From NCBI GenBank assembly GCA_031379365.1, contig JANNFB010000371.1, positions 19,852 to 83,851 of the forward strand: 64,000 nt of DNA, written 5' to 3'. The translations under genes and the position numbers were made by a program. This DNA is from CADEEN01 sp031379365. Its GTDB lineage: Bacteria; Pseudomonadota; Gammaproteobacteria; Burkholderiales; Burkholderiaceae_C. Below the pieces are notes generated by a model, which was given only the letters and a program-made list of their open reading frames with translations, made no database searches and was not told the origin of the DNA. Shown here in pieces: positions 48,212-56,210 of the stretch (position 1 is the first letter of the stretch; each line of letters starts with the position of its first letter).

Positions 48212-49531
48212 ATGATGCAACGACGACACCTGCTGCAACACGCGGCCACTGGCGCAGGCGCGCTGGGCTGGCTGTCACTTTCGGGGTGCGCGAGCGAGAC
48301 GGGCGCGCTGCTCAACTCGACAGCTGGCGGCCGCGTGCCAGCCAAGACCCGCGTTCTCGTGGTCGGCGGCGGCTACGGCGGCGCTACGGCGGCCAAGTAC
48401 CTGCGCCTGTTCTCGGGCCAGACGATCGACGTGACCCTGGTCGAACCGGGCGATGCCTTCGTCTCCTGCCCCATGAGCAACCTGGTGTTGGGGGGCAGCA
48501 AGACCCTGGCCGACATCACCGCGCCCTATGCCACCTTGACGAAGAGCCACGGCGTGCGGGTGATCAAGGACATGGTCGCCAGCATCGATCCGGTGAAGAA
48601 GGTCGCCGTGCTGGCGTCGGGCCCGACCATCGCCTACGACAAGCTGGTGCTGTCGCCCGGCATCGATCTGATGTGGGACAGCATCGCTGGCCTGCGCGCG
48701 GCGCAGGGCGAAGGGCGCATCCTGCAAGCCTGGAAGGCCGGGCTCGAAACGCAGGCGCTGCGGCGTCAACTCGAAGCCATGCCGGATGGTGGTGTGTACG
48801 CCATCACCATCCCCGAGGCGCCTTATCGTTGCCCGCCCGGGCCTTACGAGCGGGCCTGCCAGGTGGCGAGCTATTTCAAGGCGAGCAAGCCGAAGTCCAA
48901 GGTGCTGATCCTCGACGCCAACCAGGACGTGACCAGCAAGGGACCGCTGTTCAAGAAGGTCTGGGCCGAACAGTACAAGGGCATCATCGAATACCGCGGC
49001 CAACACAAGGCCACGGCGGTCGACGCCAAGACCAATACCGTCAAGTTCGAGGTCCAGGACGATGTGAAGGCCGACGTGCTCAACGTGCTGCCGAGCATGC
49101 GGGCCGGCGCGATTGCGGTGCAGACCGGCTTGGCCAACGCCAACGCGCGCTGGTGCAACGTCAACTACGTCAACTTCGAGAGCACGGCAGCCAAGGACAT
49201 CCATGTGCTGGGCGACTCGATCCAGATCGCGCCTGCCATGCCCAAGAGCGGGCACATGGCCAACAGCCACGCCAAGGTCGCAGCGGCGGCCATCGTGGCC
49301 GAGTTGGCCGGCTGGGAGATCAACCCGGCGCCGATGCTGACCACCACCTGCTACAGCTTCACCGACGCGAAGAACGTGATCCACGTCGCCAGCGTGCATG
49401 AGTACGTGGCAGCCGAGAAGACCTTCAAGACGGTGGCCGGGTCGGGCGGTGTCTCGCCCGGGCCGACCGAACTCGAAGGCGCCTACGCCTGGAACTGGGC
49501 GAGGACGATCTGGGCCGATACCTTGGCCTGA
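48212..49531 (+). CDS. Flavocytochrome c sulfide dehydrogenase, FAD subunit (FccB/SoxF-like)
   Basis: The 439-residue FAD-dependent disulfide-oxidoreductase-fold protein has TRVLVVGGGYGGATAAKYL near residue 51 as its FAD motif. Cys residues are at FVSCPMSNL (near 91), YRCPPGPYERAC, and RWCNVNY (near 314); the family uses a redox disulfide between the first and the last. The C-terminal cap contains TTCYSFTDAKNVIHVASVHEY. The N-terminus QRRHLLQHAATGAG looks like a twin-arginine signal, followed by LSGC, a possible lipobox. It oxidises sulfide or polysulfide in the periplasm and passes electrons to the cytochrome encoded just upstream. Confidence 0.88.
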   Translation: MMQRRHLLQHAATGAGALGWLSLSGCASETGALLNSTAGGRVPAKTRVLVVGGGYGGATAAKYLRLFSGQTIDVTLVEPGDAFVSCPMSNLVLGGSKTLADITAPYATLTKSHGVRVIKDMVASIDPVKKVAVLASGPTIAYDKLVLSPGIDLMWDSIAGLRAAQGEGRILQAWKAGLETQALRRQLEAMPDGGVYAITIPEAPYRCPPGPYERACQVASYFKASKPKSKVLILDANQDVTSKGPLFKKVWAEQYKGIIEYRGQHKATAVDAKTNTVKFEVQDDVKADVLNVLPSMRAGAIAVQTGLANANARWCNVNYVNFESTAAKDIHVLGDSIQIAPAMPKSGHMANSHAKVAAAAIVAELAGWEINPAPMLTTTCYSFTDAKNVIHVASVHEYVAAEKTFKTVAGSGGVSPGPTELEGAYAWNWARTIWADTLA

Positions 49532-49550
49532 GCGCTGCGCGCGAAGCTTA

Positions 49551-49566
49551 GGGTCAGGCCTGACCC
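49551..49566. repeat. 16-bp perfect palindrome between convergent fccB-type and BLUF genes
   Basis: GGGTCAGGCCTGACCC contains the BLUF stop codon. It could form a hairpin at the 3' end of either transcript. No T-run follows, so terminator function is uncertain. Confidence 0.45.
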
Positions 49567-49979
49567 ATCACGGCGGCGGTGGCCACCAGTTCCTCGAACA
49601 GGGCCATCGAGACCTTGCCGCTGACCGCGTAGGGGTCGAGCTTGGCGCACTCCGAGTACTTCAGCAGCAGGGCGGGGTTGAGGCGCGCCATGTTGACCTG
49701 GCCCATCGACCAGCCTGCGAAGCGCCGCTCCGCGATCTCTTCGTAGTGCAGCAGCACGACGTCGCTGTGGCGCGCGTCGGCGGCAATGCGGTTGTAGAGG
49801 TGATTGACGGCGACGCGCCCCCCTTCGAGCACTTGCATGAAGATGCCCTCGGAGAAGCACAGCACACCGGTGACGCCGGCCTTGGGGTTGTTGGCCTTGC
49901 TCTTCTTCAGGATGGCGATGAGCTCTTCCTGGTCGACCGCAGGCACGGCACGACTGGCATACATCAGGCGGACAAGCAT
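49554..49979 (-). CDS. BLUF-domain blue-light photoreceptor
   Basis: The 141-residue single-domain BLUF protein binds FAD. All the photocycle residues can be placed: Tyr7 in LMYASR, Asn31 in KANNPKAGVTG, Gln49 in FMQVLEGG, and Trp90/Met92 in GWSMGQ. The C-terminal part is a helical cap without an output domain, so it must signal by protein contact. Its start lies three bases after the folE stop, so the two form an operon. The partner is unknown; PixD- and BlsA-type short BLUF proteins act on response regulators or transcription factors. Confidence 0.93.
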   Translation of the reverse strand: MLVRLMYASRAVPAVDQEELIAILKKSKANNPKAGVTGVLCFSEGIFMQVLEGGRVAVNHLYNRIAADARHSDVVLLHYEEIAERRFAGWSMGQVNMARLNPALLLKYSECAKLDPYAVSGKVSMALFEELVATAAVMGQA

Positions 49980-49981
49980 GC

Positions 49982-50713
49982 TCAGCTCCCGTTTTTCTTC
50001 GACAGCAGCGAGAGGAATTCGCGCCGCAGGTTGGCATCCTTGAGGAAGGCGCCGCGCATCACCGAATTGGTCATCATCGATTCGTCGTCCTTCACGCCGC
50101 GCCAGTGCATGCAGAAGTGATCGGCCTCCATCACGATGCCCAGGCCGTCGGGCTTGACGCGGTCCTGCAGTTCGTCGGCGAGCATGATCACAGCCTCTTC
50201 CTGGATCTGAGGCCGGCTCATGATCCAGTCGCAGATACGGGCGTACTTCGACAGGCCAATCAGGTTCGAGTGCTCGTTGGGCATGATGCCGATCCAGATC
50301 CGGCCCAGGATGGGGCAGAGATGGTGTGAACAGGCGCTGCGCACCTTGATCGGGCCGACGATCATCAACTCGTTCAGGCGCGACGCATTCGGAAACTCGG
50401 TCACCGTCGGCGGCTTCACGTAGCGACCGCGGAAGACCTCGTCGATGAACATCTTGGCCACGCGCTTGGCGGTGTCATTGGTGTTGTGATCGTTGTCGGT
50501 GTCGATCACGAGGGCCTCGAGCACCCCCTGCATCTGCGCCTGGACCTCGGCCTTCAACTCGTCGATCTCGCCGTCGCGGATGTACGCGGCGATGTTGTCG
50601 TTGGCGTGGTAGCGGCAGTCGGCGCCCACCAGCCGGTAGCGGATGCGTTCGGACGCGGGCAGGTTCGCCAGGTCGTCCTCGCTTCGAAAAATCGGCATGG
50701 TCGGGTTGGGCAT
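49982..50713 (-). CDS. folE: GTP cyclohydrolase I
   Basis: The 243-residue enzyme makes dihydroneopterin triphosphate from GTP. The zinc ligands are kept: C128 and H131 in ACSHHLCP, and C201 in ADHFCMHWRG. The LIGLSKYARICDW and RPQIQEE segments are conserved. The usual CEHH reads CSHH here, and the flanking LCPILGRIWIGIMPNE also departs from the common form, so this is a divergent FolE branch. The N-terminal 60 residues include an acidic helical extension. It is the upstream member of a folE-BLUF operon. An alternative start is ATG 50698. Confidence 0.9.
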   Translation of the reverse strand: MPNPTMPIFRSEDDLANLPASERIRYRLVGADCRYHANDNIAAYIRDGEIDELKAEVQAQMQGVLEALVIDTDNDHNTNDTAKRVAKMFIDEVFRGRYVKPPTVTEFPNASRLNELMIVGPIKVRSACSHHLCPILGRIWIGIMPNEHSNLIGLSKYARICDWIMSRPQIQEEAVIMLADELQDRVKPDGLGIVMEADHFCMHWRGVKDDESMMTNSVMRGAFLKDANLRREFLSLLSKKNGS

Positions 50714-50784
50714 CGCGCATTCCTGGCTAGGGCTGGGCTGCTGATTGTGCCGCTTTGCTGATTCGCTGCTCCCGCGGCAGGCCC

Positions 50785-50790
50785 TAGACT
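50785..50790 (+). promoter_or_regulatory. -10-like hexamer before rsmB
   Basis: TAGACT, six bases from the GTG start at 50797, with no ribosome-binding site between. It has the same hexamer as the site before the first S8 protease. Confidence 0.3.
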
Positions 50791-50796
50791 GCCAGC

Positions 50797-52116
50797 GTGA
50801 GTTCAGCCCCGCCGCCCTCGATCGCTCTGTCGCACCTGCTGAACCACGCCGCCGACATGGTGCAGGGGGTCGGCGAGGGCCGCTCGCTCACCGAACTGAT
50901 CGGCCGCGTGCCGACCCCCGCCCGTGGCGGGACCCAGGCGCTGGCTTTCGAGGCGCTGCGCCGCCTGGGCGGCGCGCAGGCCGTGCGCAGCATCGTGGCC
51001 GCCAAGGCGCCGCCGCCAGCGGTCGACGCCCTGCTGGTGACCGCGATTGCGCTGCTTTGGCCACCGGCCGTGGGGGGGCGTCCGGCCTACCCCGACCACA
51101 CCCTGGTCGACCAGGCCGTGCAGGCCGCGCACCAGCGCACGCCCGCCGCCGTGGGCTTCGTCAATGCCGTGTTGCGGCGCTTCGTTCGTGAGCGCTCGGC
51201 CTTGGTTGCCGCCGCAGAGCGCCAGCCCGTTGGCGCCTTCAACCACCCGTTGTGGTGGATCGAGCGCCTCAAACACGACTGGCCGACCCATTGGCAGGCC
51301 TTGCTGAACGAGGCCAACCGCCACCCCCCCATGACCCTGCGTGTGAATGCCCGGCGCGGCACGGCCGCGGCTTATGTGCAGCGCCTGGCGGCCCAGGGGC
51401 AGGCGGCCGTGTGCCTGGGTGAGCACACGCTGGTGCTGGCCGAGCCCTGCCCGGTAGGCCAGTTGCCCGGCTTCGCCGAAGGCGAGGTTTCGGTGCAGGA
51501 CGCGGCTGCGCAACGCGCGGCGCCGCTCTTGCTGCAAGGCGGCCTGGCGCCTGCTCGGCAGCGCGTGCTGGACGCATGCGCTGCACCGGGTGGCAAGACG
51601 GCCCACCTGCTCGAGCTGGCCGACCTCGATGTGCTGGCCCTCGACAACGATGCGACCCGGCTGGGTCGGGTCCAGGAAGGCCTGAACCGGCTGCAGCTGA
51701 CCGCCACGCTGCGCTGTGGCGACGCCTGCCAGCCGGCGGCCTGGTGGGACGGACGGCCCTTCGACGCCATCCTGCTCGACGCGCCGTGCACCGCGTCGGG
51801 CATCGTGCGCAGACACCCAGACATCCGCTGGCTGCGCCGGCCCGAAGACATCACCACCCTGGCACGCTTGCAGGCGCAAATGCTCGATGCCTTGTGGCCG
51901 CTGCTGGCCCCGGGTGGGCGCCTGCTGTACGCCACCTGCTCCGTGTTTCCGGCTGAAGGGCAGCGCCAGATCGACGCTTTTTTGCAACGCCTGGGGCCAG
52001 GCGCCGCCCGTCTCGACCCCGCCGCCCCGGGCCACCTGCTGCCCCTGCCGGACAATGCCCAGACTGCAGTCCCGACGGCAGACGGCTTCTTCTACGCCCT
52101 GATCCACAAACCCTGA
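50797..52116 (+). CDS. rsmB: 16S rRNA (cytosine-5)-methyltransferase RsmB
   Basis: The 439-residue enzyme modifies C967 of 16S rRNA. It has an N-terminal NusB-like helical domain (about 1-150), then the SAM-dependent Rossmann domain with DACAAPGGKTAHLLEL near residue 263, LLDAPCTASGIVRRHPDI near 325 and the catalytic-motif YATCSVFPAEG near 379. It heads the conserved order rsmB-DUF4390-ntrY-ntrX. The start is GTG 50797. Confidence 0.95.
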   Translation: MSSAPPPSIALSHLLNHAADMVQGVGEGRSLTELIGRVPTPARGGTQALAFEALRRLGGAQAVRSIVAAKAPPPAVDALLVTAIALLWPPAVGGRPAYPDHTLVDQAVQAAHQRTPAAVGFVNAVLRRFVRERSALVAAAERQPVGAFNHPLWWIERLKHDWPTHWQALLNEANRHPPMTLRVNARRGTAAAYVQRLAAQGQAAVCLGEHTLVLAEPCPVGQLPGFAEGEVSVQDAAAQRAAPLLLQGGLAPARQRVLDACAAPGGKTAHLLELADLDVLALDNDATRLGRVQEGLNRLQLTATLRCGDACQPAAWWDGRPFDAILLDAPCTASGIVRRHPDIRWLRRPEDITTLARLQAQMLDALWPLLAPGGRLLYATCSVFPAEGQRQIDAFLQRLGPGAARLDPAAPGHLLPLPDNAQTAVPTADGFFYALIHKP

Positions 52117-52124
52117 GCGCCTCC

Positions 52125-52757
52125 ATGCCTTGCTTCGTTGCGGTGTGCCAGCCCCTCGGGCACCGCGCGACGCGGCGCCCGGGGTGGGTCATCGTCTCGG
52201 GCTGGATCGTCGCCATGATGCTGTGGGCCTGCTGGCTGCCTGTGCCCGCTTGGGCCCAAGGCGTCGAAGTGCTCGAGCTCAGGGCCAACCGCGACGACGC
52301 CGCCGTCAGCCTGGACTACCAACTGCGTGTGACCCTGCCGCCGGCTGTCGAAGCGGCGGTTTTGCGCGGGGTGCCGGTCTACTTCAGCGCCCAGGCCACG
52401 CTGTGGCGACCCCGCTGGTATTGGCGCGACGAGCGAGCCGGGCGGGTCGTCCGCGACTGGCGGCTCAGCTTCCAGCCGCTGACGTCGACCTGGCGCATCA
52501 GCCAGGGGGGCCTGGGCCAGAGTTTCCCCACCCTGGCGGAGGCGATGTCCGCCATGACCCGCAGCAGCGGTTGGCGCGTCGCCGACGGGCGCGATGTAGA
52601 GCCCGACGGCCGCCACTACATCGAGTTCAGCTGGCGCCTGGATACATCCCAGCTGCCGCGTCCAATGCAGATCAGTCTGGGCGGCATCAGCGGCGCAAGT
52701 GAGTGGTCGCTGGGCGTGGAGCGAAGCGTGCGCCTGGCTGTCGATCCGGGGAAGTGA
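52125..52757 (+). CDS. DUF4390 exported protein
   Basis: The 210-residue protein has a long N-region and a signal or anchor helix (VIVSGWIVAMMLWACWL), with likely cleavage at AWAQG. The beta-rich DUF4390 domain follows (LRVTLPPAVEAAVLRGVPVYF near residue 67; RVVRDWRLSFQPLTSTW near 105). Function is unknown, but it is regularly encoded between rsmB and the NtrY-like kinase in betaproteobacteria, which hints at a periplasmic sensing partner. It lies eight bases after rsmB and seven before ntrY. Confidence 0.88.
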   Translation: MPCFVAVCQPLGHRATRRPGWVIVSGWIVAMMLWACWLPVPAWAQGVEVLELRANRDDAAVSLDYQLRVTLPPAVEAAVLRGVPVYFSAQATLWRPRWYWRDERAGRVVRDWRLSFQPLTSTWRISQGGLGQSFPTLAEAMSAMTRSSGWRVADGRDVEPDGRHYIEFSWRLDTSQLPRPMQISLGGISGASEWSLGVERSVRLAVDPGK

Positions 52758-52764
52758 CGGGCCG

Positions 52765-55029
52765 ATGACCAAGTCGGCGCGCTGGGGCTGGGTGGTGACG
52801 CTGGTGGCCGCCACCGGTGTGGCCCTGGTGCTGGCCTTCGTGGTCGCGCTGACCGGTGATGCGCCGGCTTTCTACGAGCGGCAGTTCGTCTGGCTGTTCT
52901 GGCTCAACATCACGGTGGCCGCGTTGCTCGCCTTGGTGATCGTGCTGGCCGCGGTGCGGCTGGTGGTGCGCAAGCGCCAGGGCAAGTTCGGCACCCTGCT
53001 GTTGATTCGGCTGGCCAGCATCTTCGCCTTGGTGGGTGTGCTGCCGGGGGCGGTGATCTACACCGTGAGTTACCAGTTCGTGTCGCGCAGCATCGAGGTC
53101 TGGTTCGACGCGCGCGTGCAGGGTGCGCTCGATGCCGGCCTGGACCTGGGGCGGGGAACCCTCGAGGCCCTGGTCAACGATCTGGGGGCCAAGACCCGTG
53201 TCGCCGCCGACCGCCTGGGCGAAACCCGCGGCCTGCCGGCGCCACTGACGCTCGAGCGGCTGCGCGAGCAGCTTTCGGCGCAAGACGTCGCCATCATCGG
53301 CGCGGGTGGCCAGATCCTGGCCAGTGGCAGCGGCAGTGCCGCCGGCATGGCCCCCGACCGGCCGAGCACGGCCATGTTGCGCCAGGCGCGCAGCCAGCGC
53401 GTGGTGAGCCAGATCGAAGGCCTCGACGATGAGCTTGCCCCCGGCGCGGACCCTCGGGCCCGTGTGCGGGCGCTGGCGCGCCTCCCGTCCAACGACATTC
53501 TCTTGGGCAGTGAAGAGCGTTTCCTGCTCGTGGCCCAGCCGGTGCCGACCGGTGTGGCCCGCGACGCCCTGGCGGTGCAGAGCGCTTACCGCGAGTACCA
53601 GCAGCGCGCGCTGGCGCGCGACGGCCTGCGCAAGATGTACATCGGTACCCTCACGCTGGCACTCATCCTGGCCGTGTTTGGCGCCGTGCTGCTGGCCGCC
53701 GTGCTCGGCACGCAACTGGCCCGACCACTGTTGTTGCTGGCCGAAGGCGTGAAACAAGTGGCGGCCGGCGACCTGACCGCGAAACCGGTCTCGACGGCGC
53801 GCGACGAGATAGGCGGCCTGACGCGCAGCTTCGCTGACATGACCGAGCAACTCGGGCACGCACGTGAACAGGTTCAGCGCGGCGTGAACCAGCTCGAAAG
53901 CGCCCGCACGCACCTGCAGACCATTCTCGACAGCCTGACCGCGGGCGTCATCGTGTTCGATGCCGAGCGCCGCATCGACACCGTCAACCCCGGTGCCACG
54001 CGCATCCTGAAGCTGCCTTTGTCGGCCTACCGCAGCCGCATGCTGGCCGATGTGCCCGGCCTGGAAGCCCTCGCGCTGGTGGTGTGGCAGCGCTTCGAGT
54101 TGCACCGCGCCAGCCCGGAAGCCGGCGAACGCGACCATTGGCAGGACTCGTTCGAGCTGCAACTGCCCGGCGCCGAGACCCTCAGCCTGTTGTTGCGTGG
54201 CGCCACCTTGCCGATGGACGCGCGCCTGCTGGTCTTCGACGACATCAGCGAGGTCGTGTCGGCCCAGCGCTCGGCCGCGTGGAGCGAAGTGGCACGCCGC
54301 CTGGCGCATGAGATCAAGAACCCGCTGACGCCGATCCAGCTCTCCGCCGAGCGCCTGGAGCACAAGTTGGCGGCCAAGCTGCAGCCCGACGATGCCAGCC
54401 TGCTGACCCGCTCCGTGGCCACCATCGTGACGCAGGTCCAGGCCATGAAGCAGCTGGTGAACGAGTTCCGCGACTACGCCCGCCTGCCGGCCGCCAAGCT
54501 GGCGCCCTTGGACCTGAATGCGCTGGTGGGCGAGGTGCTGGGGCTGTATGGTGAGCCGAGCGACAGCGGGCGGCTGGTCTCGAACTGTGCCCAGGCCTTG
54601 CCCTGGATCGTTGGCGACGCGACCCAGCTGCGCCAGGTCATCCACAACCTGGTGCAGAACGGGCTCGACGCCGTCGCCGACCGGCCGGCAGGCCAGGTGC
54701 GCATAGCCACCGAGCCGGTGCGCAATGAATTGGGGGAGGTGCGCGCGGTGCGACTCGCAGTGCACGACAATGGGCCGGGCTTCGCCGACAAGGTGCTCAA
54801 GCGCGCGTTTGAGCCCTACGTGACCACCAAGAGCAAGGGCACCGGGCTCGGCCTGGCGGTGGTCAAGAAGATTGCCGACGAGCATGGCGCGCGGGTGCGC
54901 ATCGGCAACGCCGCCAACGGGCCGGCCGACGGCACGGCGGTCGGGGCGCAAGTTTCGCTATCATTTTCCAACCTCGCCGCCGCGCCGGGCGCCGACCTTA
55001 CCCAGCCTGCGGACTCGCAGGTGCACTGA
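52765..55029 (+). CDS. ntrY: NtrY-like membrane sensor histidine kinase
   Basis: The 754-residue kinase has three N-terminal helices (residues 10-115), a periplasmic sensor region to about 290, another helix near 295-325, and a HAMP domain (LARPLLLLAEGVKQVAAGDL). A PAS domain follows (about 385-495), then the HisKA domain with phospho-acceptor H515 in HEIKNPLTPIQLSAERLEHK. The ATPase domain has QVIHNLVQNGLDAV, HDNGPGF and GTGLGLAVVKKI. This is the NtrY layout for nitrogen and redox control. It is followed six bases later by its response regulator. Confidence 0.93.
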   Translation: MTKSARWGWVVTLVAATGVALVLAFVVALTGDAPAFYERQFVWLFWLNITVAALLALVIVLAAVRLVVRKRQGKFGTLLLIRLASIFALVGVLPGAVIYTVSYQFVSRSIEVWFDARVQGALDAGLDLGRGTLEALVNDLGAKTRVAADRLGETRGLPAPLTLERLREQLSAQDVAIIGAGGQILASGSGSAAGMAPDRPSTAMLRQARSQRVVSQIEGLDDELAPGADPRARVRALARLPSNDILLGSEERFLLVAQPVPTGVARDALAVQSAYREYQQRALARDGLRKMYIGTLTLALILAVFGAVLLAAVLGTQLARPLLLLAEGVKQVAAGDLTAKPVSTARDEIGGLTRSFADMTEQLGHAREQVQRGVNQLESARTHLQTILDSLTAGVIVFDAERRIDTVNPGATRILKLPLSAYRSRMLADVPGLEALALVVWQRFELHRASPEAGERDHWQDSFELQLPGAETLSLLLRGATLPMDARLLVFDDISEVVSAQRSAAWSEVARRLAHEIKNPLTPIQLSAERLEHKLAAKLQPDDASLLTRSVATIVTQVQAMKQLVNEFRDYARLPAAKLAPLDLNALVGEVLGLYGEPSDSGRLVSNCAQALPWIVGDATQLRQVIHNLVQNGLDAVADRPAGQVRIATEPVRNELGEVRAVRLAVHDNGPGFADKVLKRAFEPYVTTKSKGTGLGLAVVKKIADEHGARVRIGNAANGPADGTAVGAQVSLSFSNLAAAPGADLTQPADSQVH

Positions 55030-55035
55030 GTCTCC

Positions 55036-55761
55036 ATGGCCACCATCCTTGTTGTTGACGACGAACTCGGCATCCGCGCGCTGTTGTCGGAAATCCTCAC
55101 CGACGAGGGCCACGCCGTCGAGTTGGCCGAGAACGCCGCTCAGGCGCGCGCCGTGCGCGAGCGCATGAAGCCCGAACTGGTCTTGCTCGACATCTGGATG
55201 CCCGATGTCGATGGCATCTCGCTGCTCAAGGAGTGGGGCGCCTGCGGCCAGCTGACGATGCCGGTGATCATGATGAGCGGCCACGGCACCATCGACACCG
55301 CCGTCGAGGCGACCAAGTTCGGCGCCATCGCCTTCCTCGAGAAGCCCATCACGCTGCAGAAGTTGCTGCGCGCGGTGGAGCAGGCCCTGGCCAAGCCGGC
55401 ACCGCGCCCGAGCCAGGTCCCCGCCCCCTTCGGTGCGCAGGCCGCGGCCGCGCCCCCCGGGGCCTTGGGCGCGATGCGCACGGACATCGCCTACCTGCAT
55501 GAAGCCTTGCCATCGATGGTGGGCCACAGCCACATCGCCGCTGCCCCGGTCGGCCCGCAGAGCGAACAGAGTTTCGCCCTCGACCGCCCGCTGCGCGAAG
55601 CCCGCGACGCCTTCGAGAAGAGCTACTTCGAGTTCCACCTGGCCAAGGAGAACGGCTCGATGACCCGCGTGGCCGAGAAGACCGGCCTGGAGCGCACGCA
55701 CCTTTACCGCAAGCTCAAGCAACTCGGCGTGGACCTGGCGCGCAGCAAGCGCGGCGGCTAG
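55036..55761 (+). CDS. NtrX-like response regulator without AAA+ domain
   Basis: The 241-residue regulator has a receiver domain at about 1-122, with phospho-acceptor D52 in LLDIWMPDVDG and the switch Lys in FLEKPITL. A Pro/Ala linker of some 70 residues precedes a C-terminal Fis-type helix-turn-helix (TRVAEKTGLERTHLYRKLKQ). Classical NtrX (about 450 residues) carries a sigma-54-activating AAA+ ATPase between these parts; it is absent here, with no GAFTGA or Walker motifs. It therefore probably regulates by DNA binding alone. Its pairing with NtrY is clear from the six-base spacing. Confidence 0.88.
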   Translation: MATILVVDDELGIRALLSEILTDEGHAVELAENAAQARAVRERMKPELVLLDIWMPDVDGISLLKEWGACGQLTMPVIMMSGHGTIDTAVEATKFGAIAFLEKPITLQKLLRAVEQALAKPAPRPSQVPAPFGAQAAAAPPGALGAMRTDIAYLHEALPSMVGHSHIAAAPVGPQSEQSFALDRPLREARDAFEKSYFEFHLAKENGSMTRVAEKTGLERTHLYRKLKQLGVDLARSKRGG

Positions 55762-55788
55762 GGCCGCGGCGAGGCCAAGGCCCCTGGC

Positions 55789-55794
55789 TATAAT
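55789..55794 (+). promoter_or_regulatory. -10 element of the tRNA-Phe gene
   Basis: A consensus TATAAT sits 13 bases before the mature 5' end of tRNA-Phe. It is the best -10 match in the window. A -35 box is not obvious. Confidence 0.6.
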
Positions 55795-55807
55795 CCCGAT
55801 CCCTTAC

Positions 55808-55883
55808 GGCCTGGTAGCTCAGTTGGTAGAGCAGCGGATTGAAAATCCGCGTGTCGGTGGTTCGATTCCGCCCCAGGCCACCA
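55808..55883 (+). tRNA. tRNA-Phe (GAA)
   Basis: This 76-nt tRNA has a seven-base acceptor stem GGCCTGG / CCAGGCC, discriminator A and encoded CCA. The anticodon stem GCGGA / TCCGC carries loop TTGAAAA with anticodon GAA at 55841-55843. The T-arm contains GGTTCGATTCC. A promoter and a terminator flank it. Confidence 0.97.
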
Positions 55884-55891
55884 GTCAAATC

Positions 55892-55927
55892 AACGGCTTG
55901 GATGCATCGTCCAGGCCGTTTCTGTTT
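55892..55927 (+). terminator. Rho-independent terminator of tRNA-Phe
   Basis: Eleven-base stem (AACGGCTTGGA / TCCAGGCCGTT, one G-U pair) with a seven-base loop, followed by TCTGTTT. It lies nine bases after the CCA end. Confidence 0.8.
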
Positions 55928-55942
55928 GCGGCCGCCGTGCCG

Positions 55943-56146
55943 TCAATCGCCGCGCATCAGCTTCCACGCCGCCAGCAACCCGAAGGCCACGTTGAGCAGC
56001 GCAATGGCGCCGATCAACAACAGGCCGAGTGTGTTCAACGGCAGGGCCCGCATGGCCCAGGTGCACAGTGACGACAGCGCGTTGAAGCCGAGCATCATCC
56101 AAAACAGGCCCTTGCGGGGCTGCCACAGTCGGCGCAGGTTTTCCAT
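55943..56146 (-). CDS. Small two-helix membrane protein
   Basis: The 67-residue protein MENLRRLWQPRKGLFW... has two hydrophobic helices (about residues 14-33 and 37-60) and a positively charged N-terminus, so the N-terminus is probably inside. There is no recognised family. The gene is supported by a sensible translation, clear membrane topology, and a -10-like hexamer six bases before the ATG. It is divergent from trkA, 64 bases apart. Confidence 0.65.
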   Translation of the reverse strand: MENLRRLWQPRKGLFWMMLGFNALSSLCTWAMRALPLNTLGLLLIGAIALLNVAFGLLAAWKLMRGD

Positions 56147-56152
56147 GGGCCG

Positions 56153-56158
56153 AGCGTA
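56153..56158 (-). promoter_or_regulatory. -10-like hexamer before the small membrane protein gene
   Basis: TACGCT on the minus strand with a 6-nt gap to the ATG at 56146. Confidence 0.25.
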
Positions 56159-56196
56159 GCGCAGCGGATGGCCGGCGCTGCCTCAGCGGCCGTGCG

Positions 56197-56202
56197 TAAG
56201 AT
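56197..56202 (+). promoter_or_regulatory. -10-like hexamer before trkA
   Basis: TAAGAT with an 8-nt gap (CGCGGCCC) to ATG 56211 and no ribosome-binding site. It lies back to back with the opposite-strand hexamer at 56153. Confidence 0.3.
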
Positions 56203-56210
56203 CGCGGCCC

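Noticed and set aside
52687..54951. Minus-strand open frame opposite ntrY
   Set aside because: The kinase motifs on the plus strand are complete; the opposite frame is a composition artefact.
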